From positions 1 through 64,000 of the forward strand of contig NZ_JADFAJ010000019.1 in assembly GCF_015665295.1 (NCBI RefSeq): 64,000 nucleotides of DNA. The letters are read 5' to 3'. The notes under the pieces were generated by a model. The model did no database searches. It was not told the origin of the DNA and saw only the letters and a list, made by a program, of their open reading frames with translations. The first letter of the stretch is position 1; every line of letters starts with the position of its first letter. This document shows, piece after piece, positions 40,255-47,546 of this stretch. Source of the stretch: Maricaulis sp. (GTDB lineage Bacteria; Pseudomonadota; Alphaproteobacteria; Caulobacterales; Maricaulaceae). The translations under genes and the position numbers were made by a program.

Positions 40255-41820
40255 ATGTCCCTGGTCGAACAACGCAACCGTTTCCTGTCCTTCGCCTTTG
40301 CCGCTGCCGACATTCTGATCGAGACAGATGGCAAGGGTCGCGTGACCTATGCTGCCGGTGCCGTCGCCACGCTGGGCGAGCCGCAATTGACCGGCTCGGG
40401 CGAGGATCTCGCCAAGCGTTTTGACCGCACCTCGCGACCGGTTTTCCAGGCGACCATGCATCGCCTCAAGCCCGGACGTCGGCTCGGCCCGGTCCGGATC
40501 GCCGTCGGCGGCCGGGAATGCCGCCTTTGCGGCTGGATGCTGGGCGATGATGACCGCATTCGCTGGAGCCTGTCCTACGAAGCCCTCCACGCCCCGGACG
40601 AACTCGATCCGCAAGCCTTTGAGCGCAGCGCCGAGCGCGCGATCGAGAAGGCTCGGTCCGCGGGCGTAAACATGGCCATGTCGGTGCTTCGGATTGAAGC
40701 CGGGGATGCGCTCGACCGGCTGGTCGGCCATGAGCGGGCAGCCGCGATCTATCAGTCCGTCGCCGCCTCCTGCGCGCTCGCCGTCGGCGATGACGGTGTC
40801 GCCCGCCAGGTCGACGAAGAGCGGACCGCCCTGATCCACGACCGGACGCTCGACCTTGAGCGGCTCCGGAAGGAAATCGAAGGCAGCCTTGCCGATGCAG
40901 GCCTCGACGAAGCCGTTGTCAGCATCGATTCCGTAGCCGATGCGCCAAGTCTCGATTCAAGTGTTGCCATCCAGGCCTTCCTCTACGCCATCAATCAAGC
41001 TGCCCAGTCCGACCGCGTCCTGGACGTCGTCAGCCTGCAGGAAGTTGCCGAAGGCATGATGCAGGAGAATGAGCGCCGTATGAAGGAGTTGCGGACCACT
41101 ATTGCCGGACGTGTGATCGAGCCGCACGCCCAGCCGGTCGTCGACCTGGAGACCGGCGAGGTCCACCATTACGAGCTCCTGCTGCGTCTGCCCGGCGGCA
41201 AGCCGGTGCAGGACAGTGTCGGCTTTGCCGAGAACACCGGACTGATTTACGAGATCGACTTCGCGATGACCGAGATCGCCGCCACCTTCCTGCGCGACGA
41301 TTTCGATCGGCCGTCACTGGCGGTGAACCTGTCCGGAAAATCGCTGACCAACATGGCCTGGGGCAAGCGTTTCCTGGCCCTGCTGGCGGATCTCAAGATC
41401 GACCGTTCCCGCCTCAGCTTCGAGCTGACGGAGACGGCGACCGTCACCAATATCAAGGCCGCCAATGCCGTGATCCAGAAAATCCGCGAGCGCGGCCACG
41501 ATGTCTGCCTCGACGATTTCGGGGCCGGCTCGGCCGGCTTCCACTATCTACGCGATTTCCCGGCCGACGTGGTCAAGATCGACGGCAGCTATGTCAAGCA
41601 GTTCGAACGCTCCAAGCGCGATGCGACCCTGCTCAAGGGCATGATCAATATCTGCCGCAGCCTCGGGGCGGCGACGGTCGCCGAGATGATCGAGACCGAA
41701 GCCCAGGCAAAGGCACTGAAGACTTTCGGTGTGACCTATGGGCAGGGTTACTATTTCGGTAAGCCTGTGCCGCTAAGCTCCCTCAAGAACCTGAAGAGTA
41801 AGGCGTCGCACGCGGCGTGA
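40255..41820 (+). CDS. EAL-domain c-di-GMP phosphodiesterase with N-terminal sensor region
   Basis: 521 aa, cytoplasmic. Residues 10-115 look PAS-like. Residues 115-275 resemble a degenerate GGDEF fold (SVLRIEAGDALDRLVG...DGVARQVDEE) without the GGDEF motif. The EAL domain (285-515) keeps all the residues I can check: Glu307 in YELLLR, Asn358 in LAVNLSG, Glu390 in FELTE, Asp420-Asp421 in CLDDFGAG, Lys441 in VVKIDGSYV and Gln497 in YGQGYYF. It should therefore hydrolyse c-di-GMP. A lone receiver protein starts 21 bases downstream, followed by a PleC-type kinase, suggesting a signalling locus. Confidence 0.87.
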   Translation: MSLVEQRNRFLSFAFAAADILIETDGKGRVTYAAGAVATLGEPQLTGSGEDLAKRFDRTSRPVFQATMHRLKPGRRLGPVRIAVGGRECRLCGWMLGDDDRIRWSLSYEALHAPDELDPQAFERSAERAIEKARSAGVNMAMSVLRIEAGDALDRLVGHERAAAIYQSVAASCALAVGDDGVARQVDEERTALIHDRTLDLERLRKEIEGSLADAGLDEAVVSIDSVADAPSLDSSVAIQAFLYAINQAAQSDRVLDVVSLQEVAEGMMQENERRMKELRTTIAGRVIEPHAQPVVDLETGEVHHYELLLRLPGGKPVQDSVGFAENTGLIYEIDFAMTEIAATFLRDDFDRPSLAVNLSGKSLTNMAWGKRFLALLADLKIDRSRLSFELTETATVTNIKAANAVIQKIRERGHDVCLDDFGAGSAGFHYLRDFPADVVKIDGSYVKQFERSKRDATLLKGMINICRSLGAATVAEMIETEAQAKALKTFGVTYGQGYYFGKPVPLSSLKNLKSKASHAA

Positions 41821-41841
41821 CGTAACTGAGGTAGGCAGACC

Positions 41842-42399
41842 ATGGCCGTTGATTTCAGCCGTGTGCGAATTCTGATCGTCGATGATAACGGCTATATGCT
41901 GACCATCCTGCGCACCATTTTGCACGGGTTCGGCATCAAGCAGATATTCGAGTCGAAAGACCCGGCCGACGCGTTCGACCTGGTCCGCTCCGATTCGGTC
42001 GACATCATCATCACCGACTATCAGATGGAAATCCTCGACGGGCTCGACTTCGTGCGCCTGGTGCGGACCGCCGATGACAGTCCCAATCCGCTTGTGCCGA
42101 TCATCATGCTGAGTGCCTATTCGGAGAAATCCAAGGTAATGGCTGCGCGCGATGCCGGGGTCACCGAATTCTGCTGCAAGCCGGTCACCGCCAAGGAGAT
42201 GTTTTCCAAGATCGCCTCGGTAATCAACGAGCCCAGACCCTTCATCCGGAACAAGAATTATTTCGGTCCCGATCGGCGGCGTGCCAATGCCGGAGGCCCG
42301 GCCTACAAGGGTGCGGAACGCCGAAAGGCGCGCCAGAAGGTGGCCGCCGAGAGCGACGCGGCCACGGACGCGCCGGAGACCGGTGCCGGCGAGGCCTAG
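41842..42399 (+). CDS. single-domain response regulator with basic tail
   Basis: 185 aa. The receiver domain (residues 8-128) has acidic pocket Asp14-Asp15, phospho-acceptor Asp59 (IIITDYQM), Ser91 and Lys113 (CCKPV). The 55-residue tail carries two copies of an aromatic-x-G-P/A-D/E-R-R motif: YFGPDRRR at 140-147 and YKGAERRK at 155-162. No output domain is recognisable. The tail type recurs in alphaproteobacterial receivers of unclear role. It is placed between the EAL protein and a PleC-type kinase (65 bases downstream), its possible partner. Confidence 0.86.
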   Translation: MAVDFSRVRILIVDDNGYMLTILRTILHGFGIKQIFESKDPADAFDLVRSDSVDIIITDYQMEILDGLDFVRLVRTADDSPNPLVPIIMLSAYSEKSKVMAARDAGVTEFCCKPVTAKEMFSKIASVINEPRPFIRNKNYFGPDRRRANAGGPAYKGAERRKARQKVAAESDAATDAPETGAGEA

Positions 42400-42464
42400 A
42401 TTACCGTTTGCAAGCCCGCGCTCACAGGTCGACACAGGCCCGCGACGCACCTTAGTTTGAGACC

Positions 42465-45200
42465 ATGAATCAGATGCGGTTCGAGCAACGCCTGTCCAGC
42501 GACAAGGCGATCAAATCCCCGTCCGGGGGATCGCGCCCGCGCGACCGCAAACCTGATCCCCGGAAACCGGCCAGCAAACGCTCCAGCGGGGTGATGTGGA
42601 TCATCCTCGCCATGGTCCTGTTCACGCTGGCCTATGGTGGCATCCTGCTGATCAAGATCCAGCAGGAGCGCGAGATCCTGATCACCGAGGCGGAGCGGTC
42701 CCAGGCCAATGCCGCCGGCTATCTGGCGGAACGGGTGACCGCCCGCATCGCCGAGGCCCGCTATGCGCTCGCCTTCGCAGCCGCCGACCTGCGCGATGCC
42801 CGGGTCGGCGCGGTCGAGGACCTGGCCCGCGCCCGGCTCGCCGCGATCGGCGAATCGGAACTGGTCGCCGACATCGCCCTCCTCCTGCCCGGTGGCCAGG
42901 TGATCGCCGATGGCGACCCGGCCGAGGGTTTGCGCGAGCTCGCGGGCGCCGCGCTTGATGCGCCGTCCGGCCTGACCGCCGATGTGTCCGGCAATATCGC
43001 CCATCTGGTGCTGGCCGTGCCGGCGCCGCTCAGCGACGGCACTGTCGGTGCCTTCGTGGCCCGGCTGAGCACCGAGACCGCCCTGCCCGACTGGGGCGAT
43101 GACCGCGTTGTGGCGCTGGCCGATTCCGAAGGCGGCATGCTGGCGATCCGCCCGCGCATGCCCAGCGTCCGGGCCGGCACCCAGCTGGCCGAGCGTTTCG
43201 GCCTGCAGCCGGCGTATATCGATACGCTGGCGAGCGGCGGCGGCGGTGCCACATCGGAGGCGCGTTTCGGCGAGGAGCGCGTGACCTTCGCCGTGGCCCC
43301 GATCGCGGGAACCGAATTGCGCGTCTACGCGCTGGGCGCCATGCGCATCAATCAGAGCGCTTGGTACCGCACCATCTCCTTTTACGGGCTGATGTTCATC
43401 GCCCCGATCTTCGTGGCGCTGGGCCTGTGTGCCCTGGTCTTCATGCAAATGGGGCGGCTGCGATCCACGCGGCAGCAGCTCGAAGACAATGAACAGCGCT
43501 TTCGCGTCGCCATCGAAGGCGCACGCTGTGGTGTCTGGGACTGGAACCCGGAAGCCGACACGGTCTTTGTCACCGACTCGCTTGCCCGCATCCTTGGCCT
43601 TGAAGCGGCCATCGAGTGCAACGGGCAGCAATTCCTGCAACTCTTCTCCAAGCCGGATCGCGAGCGACTGCGCGCCGCCATGCGCGGCGCCCCCGCCGGC
43701 GCCGAGGTCGATCACGAGGTCCTGGCCGCCCGCTCACCGGTCTGGCTGCAGATGCGCGGCCGTATCCTGCCGGGCGGCGAGGCCAATCATACCCGGATCG
43801 TCGGCGTCGCCATCGACGTCACCGAACGCAAGGGCGCCCAGGCCCGGGTCGCTGCTGCCGAAAACCGGCTGCGCGCGGCACTGGAATCCATGTCGGAAAG
43901 CTTTGTGCTCTGGGACAGCCGCCAGCGCCTGGTCCTGTGGAACCGCAAGTTCCGCGACCTGTTTGATTTTCCCGAGGGCATGCTCAAGCCCGGCATGAGC
44001 TATGCCGCCGTCGAGCAGGCTGCAGCGCGCGCCATCAAGGCCGTGCATGGCGGCACCGACAGCAAGGTGGCCTACGAGATCGAACTCGCAAATGGTCGCT
44101 GGCTGCACTATTCCGACCGCCCGACCGCCGATGGCGGCCTGGTCTCGGTGGGTGCCGACATTTCCGATCTCAAGCATCACGAAGCCGCCCTCACCGAGAA
44201 TGAGGCCCAGCTGCGCAAGACCGTCGATGACGTGAAGCGCTCGCAGGCCCGCATCGCCGATCTCGCCAAGAAATACGAGGAAGAGAAGATCCGCGCCGAG
44301 GAAGCCAACCGGTCGAAGTCCGAATTCCTCGCCAATATGAGCCACGAGCTGCGCACGCCGCTGAACGCGATCAACGGTTTCTCCGAAATCATGATGCAGG
44401 AAATGTTCGGCCCGCTCGGGGATGACCGCTATGTCGGCTACATGAAGGACATCCTGTCCTCGGGCAAACACCTCTTGGAACTGATCAACGACATTCTCGA
44501 CATGTCCAAGATCGAGGCCGGCAAGATGCAGCTGCAGCCCGAGCCGACCGATGCCAGCGAGCTGGTCGAGCAAAGCATCCGCATCGTGCGTGGCCGGGCC
44601 GAGGAGAAGCGCCTGCAGCTGCGTGCCGATGTCTCTGACCTGCCGGAGATCGAGGTCGATCCGCGCGCCTTCAAGCAGATCATGATCAACCTGGTCTCCA
44701 ACGCGGTGAAGTTCACGCCGGAAGGCGGACGGGTCACAGTGCGCGGCTTCCTGTCCGGCCTCGGCGTCGCCTTCCAGGTCTCCGATACCGGCATCGGCAT
44801 TGCCAAGGACGACCTGCCGCGCCTGGGACGTCCCTTCGAGCAGATCGAAAGCCAGCACTCCAAGAGCTTCCAGGGCTCCGGCCTCGGCCTCGCCCTGTCG
44901 AAATCCCTGATCGAGCTGCATGGCGGCACATTGTCGATCGAATCGACGCTCGGCGAAGGCACGACGGTCTCCATCGTGCTGCCGATCAGCCAGGACCAGC
45001 CGATCCCGCGCGATGCGAGCCGCAGGGTCTCCGAAAAGGCGCCGCGCGGGGATGAGGATGGTTTCGCGCCGGCGGACGACAACTTCGACGCCCATGCGCC
45101 GCTGGGACTGTCAGCCGGGCTGCAGGGCGGGGACAGCTTCGACGCCGATGATGAATTCGTCGACAGCGCAACACCGGCCCGCTTCGCGGCCGGCGAGTAA
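42465..45200 (+). CDS. PleC/DivJ-type membrane histidine kinase with two PAS domains
   Basis: 911 aa. A basic cytoplasmic N-terminus, membrane helix at about 43-63, a 240-residue periplasmic domain, a second helix at about 304-327, PAS domains at about 340-455 and 465-575, a coiled coil (590-620), HisKA with His627 in FLANMSHELRTPLN and an HATPase (GSGLGLALSKSLIELHGG). The stretch after the His (GFSEIMMQEMFGPLG, then YMKDILSSGKHLLELINDIL) is the PleC/DivJ/PdhS signature for kinases that act on DivK. The membrane layout and periplasmic domain favour PleC over DivJ. The 75-residue C-terminal tail is acidic and unexplained. Confidence 0.87.
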   Translation: MNQMRFEQRLSSDKAIKSPSGGSRPRDRKPDPRKPASKRSSGVMWIILAMVLFTLAYGGILLIKIQQEREILITEAERSQANAAGYLAERVTARIAEARYALAFAAADLRDARVGAVEDLARARLAAIGESELVADIALLLPGGQVIADGDPAEGLRELAGAALDAPSGLTADVSGNIAHLVLAVPAPLSDGTVGAFVARLSTETALPDWGDDRVVALADSEGGMLAIRPRMPSVRAGTQLAERFGLQPAYIDTLASGGGGATSEARFGEERVTFAVAPIAGTELRVYALGAMRINQSAWYRTISFYGLMFIAPIFVALGLCALVFMQMGRLRSTRQQLEDNEQRFRVAIEGARCGVWDWNPEADTVFVTDSLARILGLEAAIECNGQQFLQLFSKPDRERLRAAMRGAPAGAEVDHEVLAARSPVWLQMRGRILPGGEANHTRIVGVAIDVTERKGAQARVAAAENRLRAALESMSESFVLWDSRQRLVLWNRKFRDLFDFPEGMLKPGMSYAAVEQAAARAIKAVHGGTDSKVAYEIELANGRWLHYSDRPTADGGLVSVGADISDLKHHEAALTENEAQLRKTVDDVKRSQARIADLAKKYEEEKIRAEEANRSKSEFLANMSHELRTPLNAINGFSEIMMQEMFGPLGDDRYVGYMKDILSSGKHLLELINDILDMSKIEAGKMQLQPEPTDASELVEQSIRIVRGRAEEKRLQLRADVSDLPEIEVDPRAFKQIMINLVSNAVKFTPEGGRVTVRGFLSGLGVAFQVSDTGIGIAKDDLPRLGRPFEQIESQHSKSFQGSGLGLALSKSLIELHGGTLSIESTLGEGTTVSIVLPISQDQPIPRDASRRVSEKAPRGDEDGFAPADDNFDAHAPLGLSAGLQGGDSFDADDEFVDSATPARFAAGE

Positions 45201-45227
45201 CGTCACCCCTGCCAGATTGCGGGGAAT

Positions 45228-45782
45228 CTAGTGTCGATCGCGCGGTGGCGGCGGCGGGCCTTCGCGGCCATCCCGCGGTGTCCCGCGCCGGTGCATGGCC
45301 GAATGACCGATGCGCTCGCGCCCGGCTTGCAAGGCTGCGGCACGGGTCTCGGCATCAAGCTCGGCCACAACATCCAGCACAATCATTTCGATACGGGCCT
45401 CGACGGCACGCTGGCTCTGGCGCATTCGCTCCATCGCGGCAGCAACTGCGTCGGCGTCGAAGTCCTCGGCGACGAGCAGGGCATCGAGCTCCCGACGTGC
45501 CGCCCTGCCGTCCATGGCGATATCGCGCATTTCGGCGAAACTCGCGCGCAGGCGGCTGCGGGCTTCATCGCGCGCCGCTTCGGGCAGCGACTCGACGAAA
45601 CCGCGCAGGTCGAAACCGGCACGCCCCGGAGGGCCGCCGCGCGTCGGCATCTGGCCATCATGTGGCACCCGGACATGCCAGCGCGGCCCGTCCGTCGTGC
45701 GATGGAGGAGGTAACCAACAAGCACGCCATTGATCATTACCGATCCGACCAGGGCGATGATCCAGGGCAGGGCCGGCCTCAT
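45228..45782 (-). CDS. periplasmic heavy-metal-sensor-like (Spy/CnrX) protein
   Basis: 184 aa with an N-terminal membrane anchor (PWIIALVGSVMINGVLVGYL). The periplasmic part is helical with FVESLPEAARDEARSRLRAS, FAEMRDIAMDGRAARRELDA and EDFDADAVAAAMERMRQSQR, the periplasmic heavy-metal-sensor layout also found in Spy chaperones. The tail is rich in proline, glycine and histidine. It is the last gene of the ECF unit and overlaps the anti-sigma gene (ATGA). It may sense metal or envelope stress, or act as a chaperone; the role is inferred. Confidence 0.74.
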   Translation of the reverse strand: MRPALPWIIALVGSVMINGVLVGYLLHRTTDGPRWHVRVPHDGQMPTRGGPPGRAGFDLRGFVESLPEAARDEARSRLRASFAEMRDIAMDGRAARRELDALLVAEDFDADAVAAAMERMRQSQRAVEARIEMIVLDVVAELDAETRAAALQAGRERIGHSAMHRRGTPRDGREGPPPPPRDRH

Positions 45783-46192
45783 GCGTCCTCCCCCAGCCAG
45801 TCCACCCAGTCCTGCTCGTATCCGGTGAAGGCATCGGCATAGATCGCGTCGCTGTCGTCGGCGGGTCCGGTGAGCGCGCCGCTGGCAAAACCGCCCAGCA
45901 CACCAACCAGAAGCGCGGCAGCGATGGCTGACGGCGCCATCCAGGCGGGCAATCCGGTCGGGCCAGGAAGCCGGGCGAGAAGACGGCGCTCAAGCAGCGG
46001 CGCCTCGATCACCGGCTCGACCATGCGGTCAAGAAGATCGTCGAGCACCATCTCGTCACCGGTCGCGTCGAGGACCAGGGCAGGATGCGCGGCGGCAAAG
46101 GCTTCGGCCTCGGCCCGTTCGGCATCGGGCCAGCGCGCCGGGTCGGCCCCATAGGCCTCGAGAATTCGGAAAAAGCGGTCCTCAGTCATCAT
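45779..46192 (-). CDS. probable membrane anti-sigma factor
   Basis: 137 aa. The N-terminal cytoplasmic part RFFRILEAYGADPARWPDAE (two residues in) is a pattern common in alphaproteobacterial proteins encoded directly after ECF sigma genes. One membrane helix near residues 86-106 (APSAIAAALLVGVLGGFASG) is followed by a short acidic periplasmic tail (GYEQDWVDWLGED). Its start overlaps the sigma stop (ATGA) and its stop overlaps the next start. The call rests mainly on this position; the protein lacks the zinc H-x3-C-x2-C motif. Confidence 0.68.
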   Translation of the reverse strand: MMTEDRFFRILEAYGADPARWPDAERAEAEAFAAAHPALVLDATGDEMVLDDLLDRMVEPVIEAPLLERRLLARLPGPTGLPAWMAPSAIAAALLVGVLGGFASGALTGPADDSDAIYADAFTGYEQDWVDWLGEDA

Positions 46193-46866
46193 TCGTCACC
46201 GTAACGGGCGTCACCGCCCCGTGCATAGCTGGCAATGAGATCCGGTGCATCGCCCAGAAGCAAGGCCTTGAGCTTGCGCCGGCCGCGGGCCAGCAGGGAT
46301 TCGAGCGCATCGACGCTCACAGACATGATCGCCGCCGCCTCGATATTGCTCATCTCCTGGAAATGAACCAGTTCGAGCGCCTGGCGCTGGCGGTCCGGCA
46401 GTCGGGCGACAGCCATTGCGACGCGATGACCGGTTTCGGCCTGCTCCATCCGGGAGTCCTGCCCGGGCGCGCTGTCAGCGCGTTCCGGCACGGTCTCGGT
46501 TGGTATTTCGCGGCGCCTGCGCAGCCGGTCATAGCAGAGATTGAGCGCAATGCGGCAAATCCAGCTCGACACCCGCGCCTGACCGGACTGCCAGCGCCCT
46601 GCGGCTTTCCAGACCCGCAGGAAAGTCTCCTGCGCCACGTCCTCGGCCTCCACCGGATCGCCGAGCGTGCGCCGGGCCAGACCGAGAATGCGGGACAGGT
46701 TGGCAGCCATCAGCTCGCGCGCCGCGTCGCGGTCGCCGGCGCCAATACGCGCCATCAGCCGGTCTTCCGCGGCGCGCACCCCGGCCGGAGCCGGGGTGGC
46801 GGGAGATGACCGTTCGCGGACACGGCCCGACAGGGGTCCGGCAGCGGCCGGTTCGTCAGTCTTCAT
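46189..46866 (-). CDS. ECF-type RNA polymerase sigma factor
   Basis: 225 aa from the ATG at 46866 (GGA 6 bases upstream); ATG 46884 is possible, and 46911 would overlap the EF-hand gene. Sigma region 2 reads LSRILGLARRTLGDPVEAED then VAQETFLRVWKAAGRW, and ARVSSWICRIALNLCYDRLR. Region 4 reads LPDRQRQALELVHFQEMSNI then EAAAIMSVSVDALESLLARG. Both regions are complete. It should direct transcription of a stress regulon under control of the membrane protein encoded next. The EF-hand gene precedes it by 29 bases. Confidence 0.88.
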   Translation of the reverse strand: MKTDEPAAAGPLSGRVRERSSPATPAPAGVRAAEDRLMARIGAGDRDAARELMAANLSRILGLARRTLGDPVEAEDVAQETFLRVWKAAGRWQSGQARVSSWICRIALNLCYDRLRRRREIPTETVPERADSAPGQDSRMEQAETGHRVAMAVARLPDRQRQALELVHFQEMSNIEAAAIMSVSVDALESLLARGRRKLKALLLGDAPDLIASYARGGDARYGDE

Positions 46867-46895
46867 GCCGTGTCCGTCGAACATCAGCGAAACGC

Positions 46896-47474
46896 CTAGT
46901 TCCGCCACCAATGCCGGCGATCCTGTCGCCGTTCAGCCGCGGCGTCCAGCTCGTCCGGCGTGATCGCGCCGTCCTCGTTTGCGTCCAGCATGGCGAACAG
47001 TCGGTTCTCGCCACCGAGGAATTCGGCGCGGGAAATCCGACCATCCTCATCGGTGTCAAAATGGCGGCCGGGGCCCGCCCCGTCCGGGCCGTCACCAGGA
47101 CCGTCACCGCCGTGAGCCCGCCGCCGCCAACGCCGGCCTTCCTCGCCGGCTTCATCGGCCTCGGCCTCATGCAGGGCCCGCAGGCGCTGGCGCACGGGCG
47201 ATGCGTCTTCGCCATCAAGATAGCCGTCGGAATTGCGATCCATCCAGGCGAACATCTCCGCCTGCAGAGCATCGACTTCGGCGCGGGTAATGGTGTTGTC
47301 GGCATTGGCGTCGGCCGCCCGCAGCATCATCATCGCGCGCTGTGGGCCGCCGGCACCGGGACCGCCCTGGCGGTCACCGCGGTGATGGCCGCCAATTCCC
47401 TGGGCCTGCGCCGCAGCGCCGGCCAGCAACAGGCAGGTCGAGCTCATCAGAATAATCAGTCGGGAAATTTTCAT
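46896..47474 (-). CDS. secreted EF-hand calcium-binding protein
   Basis: 192 aa from the ATG at 47474 (MKISRLIILMSS...), with a signal peptide to about residue 25. Four EF-hand loops: DANADNTITRAE (55-66), DRNSDGYLDGED (79-90), DTDEDGRISRAE (140-151) and DANEDGAITPDE (164-175). The last has all classical ligand positions. The middle is a basic/glycine-rich linker. It should bind calcium in the periplasm. It is the first gene of the sigma unit, 72 bases after glnE, which suggests the ECF system monitors or responds to envelope or calcium state. Confidence 0.83.
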   Translation of the reverse strand: MKISRLIILMSSTCLLLAGAAAQAQGIGGHHRGDRQGGPGAGGPQRAMMMLRAADANADNTITRAEVDALQAEMFAWMDRNSDGYLDGEDASPVRQRLRALHEAEADEAGEEGRRWRRRAHGGDGPGDGPDGAGPGRHFDTDEDGRISRAEFLGGENRLFAMLDANEDGAITPDELDAAAERRQDRRHWWRN

Positions 47475-47546
47475 GACATTGTCCTCGTCGTTCAAAGCCT
47501 CGCAATGAGTAGAACGCGTCAGGCCCGAACATCCGTCGCGGCAGGA

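Noticed and set aside
42465-45200. hybrid kinase with its own receiver domain
   Set aside because: The tail after the HATPase (about residues 835-911) is short and acidic, without a receiver fold or phospho-acceptor pattern; the receiver is the separate upstream gene.
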